From positions 1 to 53,840 of the IMG/VR virus record IMGVR_UViG_3300019360_000004: a stretch of 53,840 nucleotides of DNA. The stretch is one strand, 5' to 3'. This DNA is from a virus. The position numbers were made by a program, and so were the translations under genes. Positions 16,334 to 26,200 of the stretch are shown here, piece by piece (the stretch's first letter is position 1; each line of letters opens with the position of its first letter). The notes beneath the pieces were generated by a model. The model was given only the letters and a program-made list of their open reading frames with translations. It was not told where the DNA came from and did not search any database.

Positions 16334-17869
16334 ATGGCTGACAACATTACCCTGAATTCTGGTGTTGGTGGTGCAACACTGGCGACCGACGATATTAGTG
16401 GTACACATTACCAACTGGTGAAAGTCGTTTTTGGTGCGCTTGATAGTGCCACACTTGTTTCGACATCCAACGCTATGCCAGTCGATCTGCGGACGAATAA
16501 CCTCTCTGGCAACCTAAACGTTAACATTGCTGCGTCTGCGGCCACGGTCACGGTCTCGGGAACGATTACCGCCAATGCTGGCACGGGGACATTCACAACC
16601 CAAGATACCGCGTCACTCGTGGATGATGCGGCTTTTTCTCCGGCCTCCTCACGGGTGCTCCCCGTGGGCTTTACGTTTGACGACGTAACCCCAGATTCTG
16701 TGAATGAAGGGGACATTGGGGCCGCTCGTATGTCAGCCAATCGCAATGTCTATGTCACGTTGCGTGATGCGGCCGGCAATGAGCGGGGCCTCAACGTCGA
16801 TGCGGCCGGGGCCATTGCCGTGACCGATGGCGCAGGAAGTTTGACCGTTGATAATACGACACTCTCTGTAACAGGCGGCGGGGTAGAGGGGACCGCGCTG
16901 CGTGTGACCATCGCGAACGATTCGACTGGTGTACTGAGCGTAGATGATAATGGCGGATCACTGACTGTGGATGGCACTATTACTGCGAATGCGGGCACCG
17001 GCACCTTTACAACACAGAGTACCGCCTCGATTGTTGATGATGCTGCATTTACCCCTGGCACAGATCGCATTTTAATGATGGGTGCCACCGCAGATGAAAC
17101 AGCACCAGATAGTGTGAATGAGGGTGATGGTGGTGCATTGCGGATGTCATTAAACCGTAACCTCTACACGGTCCTTCGTGACGCCGCAGGCAATGAGCGT
17201 GGAGCCAATATTAATGCGAGCAACCAACTCAGTGTGAGCGTTGATAATACCGCCACTGTGAACATTAATTCCATGCCTAACGAAGGCCAGCAGACGATGG
17301 CCAACAGTATCAGTGTAGCTATCTCGTCTGATCAGAGTAACGTACCGGTATCGCAAGCTACAGCGAGTTCGCTCAATGCCCAGGTAGTCGGCAATATAGC
17401 CCATGACGGTGTTGATTCTGGGAATCCCGTCAAGATCGGTGGGATTGCAAGGACGACAAATCCAACCGCTGTCGCCGCGGGCGACCGGGCGGATTTATTT
17501 ATGGATGATCTTGGGAAGGCGATAGTCTATCCAATTGCTCCGCGGGATCGCATTGTGGCGGGCGGGAGAATTTCGCTCACCTCTACGACAGAAACGACCT
17601 TGATAGCCGCCGGCGGTGCTGGGGTGTTCCGTGATCTGGTCATGCTCATGATGTCCAATGAGGCCGCGACGGAAGTCCGCGTGGATTTCCGCGATGCAAC
17701 AGCAGGCACGGTGCTGTTTTCAATCGATCTTGCTCCTGATGGAGGCGGTGCGATTGTGCCATTTCGGGTGCCATGGCCCCAAGCAACAGCCAACGGGAAC
17801 TGGACTGCACAGCTTTCAGCTGCTGTGAGCACGGTGTACATCACGGCCTTGGCGGTGGAGAATAATTAA
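16334..17869 (+). CDS. Repetitive beta-rich fibre or tail structural protein
   Basis: A 511-aa acidic, Thr/Ser/Gly-rich protein with no Cys. It contains two copies of a module of about 85 residues (near 75-158 and 215-296), each with TITANAGTGTFTTQ, DDAAF, DSVNEG and LRDAAGNERG. A distinct C-terminal domain (ISLTSTTETTLIAAGGAGVF, VYITALAVENN) ends the protein. The arrangement suggests an elongated fibre or a capsid-surface protein. Confidence 0.6.
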   Translation: MADNITLNSGVGGATLATDDISGTHYQLVKVVFGALDSATLVSTSNAMPVDLRTNNLSGNLNVNIAASAATVTVSGTITANAGTGTFTTQDTASLVDDAAFSPASSRVLPVGFTFDDVTPDSVNEGDIGAARMSANRNVYVTLRDAAGNERGLNVDAAGAIAVTDGAGSLTVDNTTLSVTGGGVEGTALRVTIANDSTGVLSVDDNGGSLTVDGTITANAGTGTFTTQSTASIVDDAAFTPGTDRILMMGATADETAPDSVNEGDGGALRMSLNRNLYTVLRDAAGNERGANINASNQLSVSVDNTATVNINSMPNEGQQTMANSISVAISSDQSNVPVSQATASSLNAQVVGNIAHDGVDSGNPVKIGGIARTTNPTAVAAGDRADLFMDDLGKAIVYPIAPRDRIVAGGRISLTSTTETTLIAAGGAGVFRDLVMLMMSNEAATEVRVDFRDATAGTVLFSIDLAPDGGGAIVPFRVPWPQATANGNWTAQLSAAVSTVYITALAVENN

Positions 17870-18048
17870 TGGCTGAAGAAATCACGATTCGTTCACGCAA
17901 TAAGGCAACAGTGCAGGCAGAACTGCGAGAGTTTATGCTCTCGCAGTGTGACGAGGATATTCGCGACCTTTTTACTATGCATTTTTACACACTGGAACCG
18001 CTACTGATACAACTCATTCGTGAGATCAAAGCATTACGAAAGGTATAA
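17869..18048 (+). CDS. Small helical hypothetical protein
   Basis: A 59-aa protein (MAEEITIRSRNKATVQ...) whose ATG overlaps the preceding TAA by one base. It is helical and charged, ending LIQLIREIKALRKV. Function unknown; possibly a small tail accessory. Confidence 0.5.
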   Translation: MAEEITIRSRNKATVQAELREFMLSQCDEDIRDLFTMHFYTLEPLLIQLIREIKALRKV

Positions 18049-18049
18049 G

Positions 18050-18229
18050 ATGCAAATTAGCCATATGGATTTAAAAGTACTCTATGGTCTGCTTAATAAT
18101 CAACAGCAGGAAATTTGTGATCTCTCTGAGAAATTATTGCGGATGGAGCAAGAACTCTACAAACTCCGCCCATTGGCAGCTCAAAATGGAGAATATGACC
18201 ATGTCCATTCTTCTGCTCCAAAATCTTAA
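18050..18229 (+). CDS. Small coiled-coil protein
   Basis: A 59-aa protein (MQISHMDLKVLYGLLNNQQQ...) with heptad-like leucines through QEICDLSEKLLRMEQELYKL. ATG 18050 is 2 bp after the previous stop with AAAGG upstream. Function unknown. Confidence 0.5.
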   Translation: MQISHMDLKVLYGLLNNQQQEICDLSEKLLRMEQELYKLRPLAAQNGEYDHVHSSAPKS

Positions 18230-18359
18230 TATGGGCGGGACTGAAACCAGTCCGCCAGTTGGTCCTGGGGCTGATCGTGCACTGATGCTGGTTTCTGTTG
18301 GACGGTGTCTCATTGGAGCAATGCTGGGCGTTTTGTGTGCGGTCCTCGGGGGTGGCTAA
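18201..18359 (+). CDS. Small membrane protein
   Basis: A 52-aa protein with a C-terminal hydrophobic segment (ALMLVSVGRCLIGAMLGVLC) and a Gly-rich end. ATG 18201 is chosen for its spacing from GGAG (18188-18191); 18231 is an in-frame alternative. The TAA overlaps the next ATG. Function unknown. Confidence 0.45.
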   Translation: MSILLLQNLNMGGTETSPPVGPGADRALMLVSVGRCLIGAMLGVLCAVLGGG

Positions 18360-18865
18360 TGCTGGGGTGGGTGCTGAATCTCGGCTTCGCTGGTTCGCCA
18401 GTACTCGCCGCCAATGCAACATTGGCGATTCTCGCTGCCGTTGTTGCCAAATTGGGAGCCATACCAGGCGTGCAGCGAGTCTATACCTACCGACCGGTGG
18501 CGACTGCGCCTGGGAGCATTCCCAGCGTGATGGGGCCATCGACGGCCGTCGACTATTGGACAGTACGTTTTCAGTCCAGTACGGCCACACGGGAGGTCGG
18601 CTATGTCGTAATTAAGCAACATATTATTCAATTTGAGCACTATTATTCAGTAGGGGTCCCAACAATCACAACACCCCTAGTCGATGCTCTTATTACCGCC
18701 GTCATCAATGCGTTTAGCCTGGTATTTTCCATCACGCCATATGCGGAAGTCACAGGACCGTTATCAGTAACCTCGTGGGCTCACGAGGTGTGGTTAGCAG
18801 ATGTCTTTTTGACCTATCGAACGGAATATCAATTGCCAGTGCAGGAGTATCTTGTTGTCCAGTGA
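18359..18865 (+). CDS. Putative tail terminator/completion protein
   Basis: A 168-aa protein with an Ala-rich N-terminal helix, then IPGVQRVYTYRPVATAPGSIP and LVDALITAVINAFSLVF, followed by strands ending VWLADVFLTYRTEYQ. This helix plus beta-sheet order and placement just before tail tube-like genes fit a tail terminator. Assigned by pattern and context. Confidence 0.5.
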   Translation: MLGWVLNLGFAGSPVLAANATLAILAAVVAKLGAIPGVQRVYTYRPVATAPGSIPSVMGPSTAVDYWTVRFQSSTATREVGYVVIKQHIIQFEHYYSVGVPTITTPLVDALITAVINAFSLVFSITPYAEVTGPLSVTSWAHEVWLADVFLTYRTEYQLPVQEYLVVQ

Positions 18866-19061
18866 GCCGGCGTCATATACTACAACGCATGTCACATCTA
18901 CTACTATAGGTCAAACTCGTTTGGAACTCATGCAAGATCTCATACAGGCGTGGGCGAAGGAAATGGGACAACATGAGGTGGGATGCTTAGAACTCCACTT
19001 TAGTGGACAGCAGGTCAAAGCCGTACTCAAAGTAAGTCTAGGGATGAAGAAAAACCCCTAA
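18852..19061 (+). CDS. Small hypothetical protein
   Basis: A 69-aa protein starting with TTG behind GCAGGAG inside the preceding gene's last codons. It has a helix (ELMQDLIQAWAKEMGQHEV) followed by a beta hairpin (CLELHFSGQQVKAVLKVSL). Function unknown. Confidence 0.45.
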   Translation: MLSSEPASYTTTHVTSTTIGQTRLELMQDLIQAWAKEMGQHEVGCLELHFSGQQVKAVLKVSLGMKKNP

Positions 19062-19145
19062 TTGCTCGTCGCCTATCCGAATGAGGACGGTGCTCGATGC
19101 CCACTCGCATAGCGCTAGCGTTGCTAGCCGGGAAAGGTGACGATC

Positions 19146-20543
19146 ATGGCGGAAGGTGTAGCCTATCTTGCAGTCAGTGCAGTCGGAGAGGAAACGACTC
19201 CGAATATTGCGGTGAATGCCACCCAGCGTATCCCGTATCTCGAATGGGCGGCGACGCCGGAAGTGCAGCACCTCATGGATATGGCGCTCCAGGGACAGAT
19301 TGCCCAGGCCACCCCTGAATTAGGATTTTTTGATATCCGGGGGACGTGGCGTTGCAACGCCACGTATACCCAAAATAATCTACTCCTCAAGCATTTTATC
19401 GGATCACTCGCATCAAATACGTACACATTTGTGGATTCCCTGGTCGGGAAAGCCCTCACATGGCCCATCGACAAACAGGTTTCAATCTGGGAACTCTCGG
19501 GCGTGAAGCTCCCACAGTTGGTTCTCAATTGGGGACCGGATGGAGTCAGTTATTCAGGCACGTCCATTGCGCAAGGGATTGCATTTAACTCTCTTACGTA
19601 TACCGCAGGGACCATCAGTGCAGATAGCACGGACAACTCCATTAATGACAGTGCGACGTCTTTCCCCGCCTTTGTTGCTGGCGACAAAATTACAATTCAA
19701 GGGTTTACCGGGTCGACCAGTAACAACGGGGTGGGGATTGTGGTATCCCGCACGACCGCGAAGATTGTGATTAGTGAGTTGACCTTGACGACAGATGCCG
19801 CAGGGGAATCGGTCACCATTTATGGTGGCCAGAATACCGCCGCAGAGTTGGCAGCACTCCTCCCCAATACTGATACCCGCATAAAAATTGCCCCTGATCT
19901 CAACACCCGTCTGGGCCTTTATAGTGCTGCTCTGGGTGTGGGGGATGAGATTAAAGCTGTCGAGGGGACGCTGACGCTGACGCGTCCAATGGTTGAACAG
20001 CACGTGAGCGGGCAACGGGGAATACTCGAGCCCGCCCCGAACAACTTCGTCGCAGGGATCTTTTCTCTCACGTTGTCCAGGTTTAGTACGAATCAGTATG
20101 AATTGTGGAAAATCACACGGCAACGGTTGTCCCTGCGAGTCTATTTTAAAAAAGAGGGGGGAACAGCCTCGCAGGAATGGATCATGCCGAATGTTGTCCT
20201 AGTCACAACGCCCAGTCCGATCAGTGGTCCTGGGTTTATTCCACAGACCATCACTGGAACTATCCATATCGGACAAGATAAATACGGTCCCAGCACAGTC
20301 ACTTCGGCGAGTACAACGGATGATAGTTTCAATACGACCGCGAATGATTTCCCCATGCTGTATCCAGGCGCGAAGCTCTTTGTCAGTGGGTTTGTCAGTG
20401 CGGCCAACAACGGTGTACACACTGTGGTGAGTCGGACAGTAAGCAAAATCATTGTCACGACCAACCTGACCACAGAAGCAGCGGGGCCTTCAGTAACGCT
20501 GGTTGGGCGTAATCCGTTTGTCATTGTGAACGAAACAGCATAG
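19146..20543 (+). CDS. Tail tube-like major tail protein with two inserted repeat domains
   Basis: A 465-aa protein. The core strands (VSIWELSGVKLPQLVLNWG and IFSLTLSRFSTNQYELWK) resemble phage tail tube proteins. Two homologous domains of about 70 residues are embedded, at about residues 158-230 and 395-462, sharing DFP/SFP, NNGV.T/GIVVSRT, SKI/AKIVI and LTT(D/E)AAG. They look like surface-exposed decoration domains. ATG 19146 follows AAAGGTG. Whether this or the 20900 protein forms the main tube is open. Confidence 0.6.
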   Translation: MAEGVAYLAVSAVGEETTPNIAVNATQRIPYLEWAATPEVQHLMDMALQGQIAQATPELGFFDIRGTWRCNATYTQNNLLLKHFIGSLASNTYTFVDSLVGKALTWPIDKQVSIWELSGVKLPQLVLNWGPDGVSYSGTSIAQGIAFNSLTYTAGTISADSTDNSINDSATSFPAFVAGDKITIQGFTGSTSNNGVGIVVSRTTAKIVISELTLTTDAAGESVTIYGGQNTAAELAALLPNTDTRIKIAPDLNTRLGLYSAALGVGDEIKAVEGTLTLTRPMVEQHVSGQRGILEPAPNNFVAGIFSLTLSRFSTNQYELWKITRQRLSLRVYFKKEGGTASQEWIMPNVVLVTTPSPISGPGFIPQTITGTIHIGQDKYGPSTVTSASTTDDSFNTTANDFPMLYPGAKLFVSGFVSAANNGVHTVVSRTVSKIIVTTNLTTEAAGPSVTLVGRNPFVIVNETA

Positions 20544-20556
20544 ACTTAAAAGAACC

Positions 20557-20883
20557 ATGCCACTAGAAATTGATCTGACTACACAACAACAAGTCCTACT
20601 GAGCGCTATCCCGAAGACCTTAGAGGGATGTCCAGGTGCTTTGGCTGGCCCAGTGGTCTATACGTTAAATACGGGGAATTGTACGCTGGTTCCTGTTGGA
20701 GATGATCGCAGTGTCCTGATTGTTTCTGGGGACCACGCAGGATACAGCGTTATGCTCGTATCTGCAGAGGCAGATCTCGGCAAGGGCGTAGAAACCATTA
20801 CAGATATCGTAGTCGTTCACGTGATAGACGCTCATACGGCCGTTTTGGGTTTAACGGTGGGTACGCCAGAACTCAAAGCATAG
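20557..20883 (+). CDS. Putative Ig-like tail-associated protein
   Basis: A 108-aa beta protein (PLEIDLTTQQQVLLSAIP..., VSAEADLGKGVETITDIVVV) with an Ig/BIg-like strand pattern. Sits between the two large tail proteins. Probably a decoration or accessory tail protein; no clear family. Confidence 0.5.
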   Translation: MPLEIDLTTQQQVLLSAIPKTLEGCPGALAGPVVYTLNTGNCTLVPVGDDRSVLIVSGDHAGYSVMLVSAEADLGKGVETITDIVVVHVIDAHTAVLGLTVGTPELKA

Positions 20884-20899
20884 CGCCGCGGGGCATTAT

Positions 20900-22054
20900 A
20901 TGGCTGATACTCTTGGTCTGAATCTTCGCGCGGGCTTCACACGCGAGGCCATTGTCACGGCTCAACAATGGCCTGCTACTGTAGCTGCTGCCATCACCCA
21001 ACTGTTACCAATTGTGGATGTACAGCCGAATGATGGTGTAACCAAGCAGGGGTATACCACCATAGAGAGCGGTGGCCGTGGTCCCATTGCCTATGATGTG
21101 ATGAGCATCAAACCGACCGTGCAAGTCCCGCTTGTATGTACCTATGAAGGGCTGGAGACACTATGGGCGTGTGCGCTAGGTTATATGGCGAAACGTATCA
21201 GTGGGACTGTCATGCCGGAGCTCGTGACCACTGGCGTCTACCGCCACCTCTATGAGATTGATCCTGGTCTAAGTACTGCCTGGGCCTGGGATGCCACCGC
21301 GGATGGCTTTCTAGGAGGTGAACTGAGTCCTGGTCAACGGAAAGTCCGCCGCGGCACGTTCGCAGTTGATATGACGGACACTGTCTGGGAATGGCTTTCC
21401 GCGATGGTGAGTGCTGTCACGCTGCAATGTGATCTGCAAGGCGTCACGCTTATCATAGACCTTGTATCGCATAGTCTCAGTGATACCTCGAGCATTAATA
21501 CTCTTACGACACTGCGAACAGTATTACCTCTTGTCACACCAAGGGTGTTACCCACACAACTCGTATGGCGTATTGCCCCGTTTTCGACCGGCACACCGCT
21601 GGGCCTGGCTGATGTGGTGAAAGTGAACTCATGGACGTTACGCCTAGAGAATCAGCTTGAGGCAACCCCTGGCCTAAATACCGGCACAGCGCCACTGGAA
21701 TATGAACGAGTCAGAGATTATCCTGTAGTCACAGTGACATTTGTGTTACCACGACACACAGCCAATATATGGCAAACGCGCTGGCGCGCCAATACGGTTT
21801 TAATGGCCGATGCGAAATGGACCAGTGAGGTACAGATCACGAGCGGGCAACCATGGCGTTTGCACGTCTATCTGCCGAGTTGCATTGTCAGCAATGCACA
21901 ACTCCAACCGGCGGGTGCGGGCCTCCCGTCTGACACAGTGCAACTCCTGGCTATCGTGCCGAGTGCTGCCCCCGCGGGGTTCCCGACCACGCGCTTTCTT
22001 GGGGCGCTGGCGGTGGAACTTTATACCCGTGCAAGTTTGCATCCCTTGCTCTAA
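20900..22054 (+). CDS. Second tail tube-like structural protein
   Basis: A 384-aa protein with strands and spacing typical of tail tube folds: VKVNSWTLRLENQLEATPG near 240-258, VTVTFVLPRHTANIWQTRW, then WRLHVYLPSCIVSNAQ and VQLLAIVPSAAP. It is followed by the chaperone pair and tape measure, the canonical position for a major tail protein. Relationship to the 19146 product is unclear. Confidence 0.6.
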   Translation: MADTLGLNLRAGFTREAIVTAQQWPATVAAAITQLLPIVDVQPNDGVTKQGYTTIESGGRGPIAYDVMSIKPTVQVPLVCTYEGLETLWACALGYMAKRISGTVMPELVTTGVYRHLYEIDPGLSTAWAWDATADGFLGGELSPGQRKVRRGTFAVDMTDTVWEWLSAMVSAVTLQCDLQGVTLIIDLVSHSLSDTSSINTLTTLRTVLPLVTPRVLPTQLVWRIAPFSTGTPLGLADVVKVNSWTLRLENQLEATPGLNTGTAPLEYERVRDYPVVTVTFVLPRHTANIWQTRWRANTVLMADAKWTSEVQITSGQPWRLHVYLPSCIVSNAQLQPAGAGLPSDTVQLLAIVPSAAPAGFPTTRFLGALAVELYTRASLHPLL

Positions 22055-22064
22055 GGAAGACGTT

Positions 22065-22247
22065 ATGGCCGGAGAAGTTGCTAACAGTCCCTATCCCCGC
22101 TTGAGTATGAGAAAAACAACTGGAGTTTCCTCAAAAGACTCCAGTAAATCTTACACTAATACACAAACAATTATGCTACCCGAAGATCATAACAATTTGG
22201 ACTATGCATATATTATGATCTTCAAATCAGAACTTATAGATATATGA
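22065..22247 (+). CDS. Small hypothetical protein
   Basis: A 60-aa Ser/Thr-rich protein (MAGEVANSPYPRLSMRK...) preceded by AAGGA at 22053-22057. Its base composition is more AT-rich than its neighbours. Function unknown. Confidence 0.45.
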   Translation: MAGEVANSPYPRLSMRKTTGVSSKDSSKSYTNTQTIMLPEDHNNLDYAYIMIFKSELIDI

Positions 22248-22260
22248 ATAGGAGTATTAT

Positions 22261-22773
22261 ATGAGTTTCCGCTCACGGAGTATGGAAGAACGATTGAGCC
22301 ATGTCTACGAAGGAGCGACGATTTTCTATCATCGCCTTTTACAGGAAGAAAAGGATAAGGCCAAGCATGCGTCAACCGAGCGTGGAGATCTCCACGACTA
22401 TCTGTTTGTCTTGCGGGTCGCTCAACTCGCCGTGGATGGTTGGCAGGAAGATGGTCAGGTACTGAACGCTGATGGTCATCCGATCCCTGTGCCTATAGGG
22501 ACTCGCGAGGAACGTCGTGCTGGGATTATCGCCGAGGTAGCCAAGTGGGATAGCGAACTCCTTCTGCAAATATTCTCCTTGTCTATGGGGAAGGAGGATC
22601 CGGAACAGATAAGAAAAAACTCGCCCGATATCTTTCGCGCCGGTTCGCCCTCACCAGCCGACGTACCGGCTTCGAGCTTACCTGTGGCGAGTGCCGACAC
22701 AGCCGAGGTGCCGACGGACTCCCCATTCCCTGCGATACCGGAGGCTTGGCCGCTTGTCTCTACTGGGACCTGA
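22261..22773 (+). CDS. Tail assembly chaperone (gpG-like, unshifted product)
   Basis: A 170-aa protein upstream of the tape measure. N-terminal helices (MEERLSHVYEGATIFYHRLL, HDYLFVLRVAQLAVDGW) fit a tail chaperone that coats the tape measure during assembly. At codons 118-120 the message contains A AAA AAC in the correct phase for a minus-1 slip, and the downstream reading frame is open and protein-like. The Pro/Ser-rich tail after residue 120 belongs only to the unshifted form. Confidence 0.72.
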   Translation: MSFRSRSMEERLSHVYEGATIFYHRLLQEEKDKAKHASTERGDLHDYLFVLRVAQLAVDGWQEDGQVLNADGHPIPVPIGTREERRAGIIAEVAKWDSELLLQIFSLSMGKEDPEQIRKNSPDIFRAGSPSPADVPASSLPVASADTAEVPTDSPFPAIPEAWPLVSTGT

Positions 22774-23030
22774 TGGATGCCAGCCCGGGTGAGCCAGTGG
22801 ACTATGCGGATGTGCACGCGGTCGAACTATACCAACAGATTCAACGCCACGGCTGGTCCATGGTGGCGGCGCTGGTCCCCTTGCCAGAGAGCGCCGCAGC
22901 ACGTGAGGCATTGTTTATCCGATTAGACTGGCTCACACAGCATTATCCGGCGATGTTGGCGCAATGGCAGGGATCAGCACCAACATCGTCACAGGAGGCC
23001 CCGACGTATGATCAGAATCGATATGGATAA
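22261..23030 (+). CDS. Tail assembly chaperone fusion (gpGT-like) made by -1 frameshifting
   Basis: Reading 22261-22620 and then re-reading base 22620 in the -1 frame to the TAA at 23030 gives about 256 aa with no intervening stop. The shifted part begins LARYLSRRFALTSRRTG, contains CGEC and two more Cys within 20 residues, then helices ending YDQNRYG. A stand-alone start in this frame would need TTG 22746 with no ribosome binding site. The arrangement matches lambda G/GT. Confidence 0.68.
22614..22620 (+). promoter_or_regulatory. Slippery heptamer A AAA AAC for -1 ribosomal frameshifting
   Basis: The zero-frame codons are AGA-AAA-AAC, so the heptamer is in the X XXY YYZ register required for tandem tRNA slippage. 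It lies about 70% through the chaperone gene. A downstream stimulatory structure cannot be confirmed by eye, although the following sequence is GC-rich. Confidence 0.72.
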
Positions 23031-23286
23031 TGCTGGACATATTTGGCGTTATGAGGACGGGATACCTACGGTGGAACTGTATGAGAGTACCCCTGAGGAT
23101 GCAACGATTCTTGGACTTGTGCGGTATGGCGACGGGTATCCCGGCGAACGGTGGGAAGTGGGTGAAGGAGTGACTCCTGCACAGGTGCTTTGTCTCTATT
23201 ATATGCCACCAGTGGCATCCCGTGATCTTATTGAAGAGTTCCTCCCAGAAATGGATGATCCCTTGAAGCCGGGTGAGGGGGCATAA
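23008..23286 (+). CDS. Small tail-region hypothetical protein
   Basis: A 92-aa acidic protein (MIRIDMDNAGHIWRYEDG...) overlapping the chaperone fusion by 23 bp and ending 2 bp before the tape measure. It contains GDGYPGERWEVGEGV and a DLIEEFLPEMDD tail. Function unknown; conserved position suggests tail assembly. Confidence 0.5.
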   Translation: MIRIDMDNAGHIWRYEDGIPTVELYESTPEDATILGLVRYGDGYPGERWEVGEGVTPAQVLCLYYMPPVASRDLIEEFLPEMDDPLKPGEGA

Positions 23287-23288
23287 CC

Positions 23289-26200
23289 ATGCCGATGGTA
23301 GTGCTCGAACTACAGGCGAAAGGCGCGGCAGAAGCGACGCAGGCCGTAAAATCGGTTGGGGATGCGCTGACGCAGTTTGCCACGGTGGTTGCCCGGAGCA
23401 GTGCCGATACGGCGGCGCTCGCGCAGGCCGTTGCCAAAGCCGAAGCCACCATGGGGCAGCTACGTCCAACCACCCAGGCCGATGCTGACAATTTGCGGGT
23501 GTTGCAACAACAAGTGACCGCTGTCAAAGACAGCTTGGGGGCTATGACCACGGCGACACAGCAGACCGCCACTGCAACGCAACAAGGTGCAACGAGTATC
23601 AAGCAGTTTGAACAAACGGTGCAGAGTAGTAGTCAGGCTGTTAAAGGAGCAACTCAGGATAGTCGAACGTGGCAAGTGTCGTTGCTCGATCTTGCCAAAG
23701 CTGGCGCCGTGATGGGTCTCGGCTTTCAGGGGATTTCGACAATTGCAGGGTGGTTTCGGGATGCTATGAGTAGCACCGTACAATTTCAACAGGCAATGGC
23801 CAATGTCAATACGCTTGTTCTCGGCAGTACGCAAGTGCAGGCACAATTACGAACTGAATTGCTGCAATTACCGCCAATCTTGGGCTCTGCTACCGAGTTA
23901 GCGAAAGGATTATATCAGGTACTCTCTGCGGGAGTAGAACCTGCAAAAGCCGTGGCGTTTCTCAAGGAGTCTGCGCTATTAGCCAAGGCTGGCTTAGCTG
24001 ATCTTGACACCGCAACGATTGCCCTGACCAAGACAATGGCGGCCTATAAAATCCCCGTCGAGCAGGCGTCCGCAGTCAGCGATGTATTATTCAAAGCTGT
24101 CGAAGTTGGCCAGGGCACGCTTCAGCAATTTGCCCAGGCGATGCCCCAGGTGACGCAATTGGCTGCGGCAATGGGCGTGAATTTCAAAGATACCGCCGCA
24201 GTGATGGCCACATTGTCGCAGACATTTAAAAGTACTGACACGGCTGCGACCGGCTTCGCATCGCTTCTGCGTCAGCTCTCGCAAAACAGTGCAGAATTTT
24301 TGGCATTAGGCATTGATATCAAGAAAGTGATCAGTGAAGAGGGCATTATTGGGGCTATTCGTATTCTGCAACAGGTCACAGGAGGTAGTTCCGAACGACT
24401 GCGTAAATTTGTCCAAGATGCCGAGGGCGTCAACGCTGCCTTGGCCTTGATGGGACCACAGTTTCAAACACTCATTGAGGCCCAACGGAAAATGGGTGAG
24501 GCCGCTGGCGTGGTAGGAAAAGCAGTCAAAGAACAGACGCAGACCGCAGGCGAAGCCTGGACGGCCCTGGTGAGTAGTCTTGATAAACTAGCACAGCAAC
24601 TTGCCCCGCCGTTTCTTGGGGCATTTGCAGCGATTGTGCAGGGTGCTGTGATATTGATAGAAAATCTTCGCACGTTGACCAAGACCGTCATCAATTTGTT
24701 TACTTTTAAGCCGACCAATGTGCTACCGACGGAAATACAAAAAACGGGTGAAGCTGCCAAGGCCGCCGCTGAAAATGTCAAACTATTGGATGATGCATTT
24801 AGAGACACAACTGATCGAGGTGAGCGAGTGAAACGGGCATTGGAGAATGTAAAGCCAACGCTCGAAGGGAATACCATAGAGTATACCAATCTTGGCACAA
24901 CATTGGGTGTGGTTATACCACAGATGGACACAGTAGCCAAAAAAGCAGAAGCACAGAAAAATGCTTTTGATGAGTCAACTAAAACCCTGACAGGCTTTAA
25001 TACTGCCCTCAATAATATCAAGAAATCTGGTGAGATTGGGCAGATCATTCCTACTGAGGAACTTCAGAAAAACCTGAAAACAGTCATCAACAGTCTTGGG
25101 GAGTTTGCTGAATCCGGCATACTGAGTAATACACAAGTACGTCAAGCGTTTGTACAGACTGAGAAAACCATTCGAGAAACGCAAGGCACGGGCTCCCAGA
25201 CATATCAAGATCTGATCGCCATGTGGAGTGGCTGGGAGGCGCAGGTACGCAACAGTACAGGAGTCGTATCGAAAGAAGTAGCCCAGGCCGCCGCGGTACA
25301 AGCGGCGGCCGCCGCGCAAGCCAAGCAGGCGCTGGAAGGCGAAGCCCAGGCCCGCCTCGCCGAGGCGCAGGTCATGCTCCAGCTCGCCGAGAGCAAGACT
25401 GTTGCGGAGCGCAAGATTGCGCAGGCCGCCGTCGATACCGCGAAACAGGCGGTCCTTAGTGCACGGGAACAGACCCTTGCTGCTGAGCAAGTGGCGCTTG
25501 CGAAGCAAAAGCAAGCCGTACAAGCGGACCTTACCGTCAAAGTGGAGGAGCGTAACGCCAGACTCATTGAGATCAATGCCAAGATGGAAGCGAATGCCGT
25601 GGAGCAGGCGGCCTTGGCTCACATCAGGGCCGGTGAGGCCGCGCTCGCCGCGGCACGACAGAAGCAAGTTGCCGCTGAAACTGCCTTGCGACTCGTTGCG
25701 GCGCAGCGTGAAGAAGCGCAAGCAGTCGTGCAGGGCGCGCAGGCGGTCGTGGCTGCGGCAGAGAGTCGGCTACAAGCCGCGTTGGTGACGAGTCGCGGGG
25801 TGATCGATGCCAATGTCCGCATGGCACAAGGGGACGTGGAAGCGGCGAAACAAGCCCTCTTTGCGGCGCAGCAGAAGGAACTGGCTGCACAACAAACCGC
25901 ATTGGCCTATAAGCGCGTTGAAATTGCCTCTGATACCAGTACGAGCACAGAGGTACGGAATCAGCAGTTGGCAGCGAACGCAGCGCAACAAGCCGCACTA
26001 GCCAGAGAGAAAGGCGCCGCGCAGGCGGCGGAGGGCTACCGCCAAATTCAGCAGTCAAGCCAGACAGCGGGGAAATCGGAGAGGGAACGCATAGATGCCC
26101 TCCGAGAGGGCTTCACAGACACGGAGAGCGGCATCACGAAGTTCAGTGATGGGCTGTCGCTTAACATTAGCAGAGTGAAAGACCTCAGTTTTACGATTAC

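Noticed and set aside
25205-25582. Leftward frames over the tape measure gene
   Set aside because: Cys/Ala/Ser-rich antisense shadows of an Ala/Gln-rich coiled coil.
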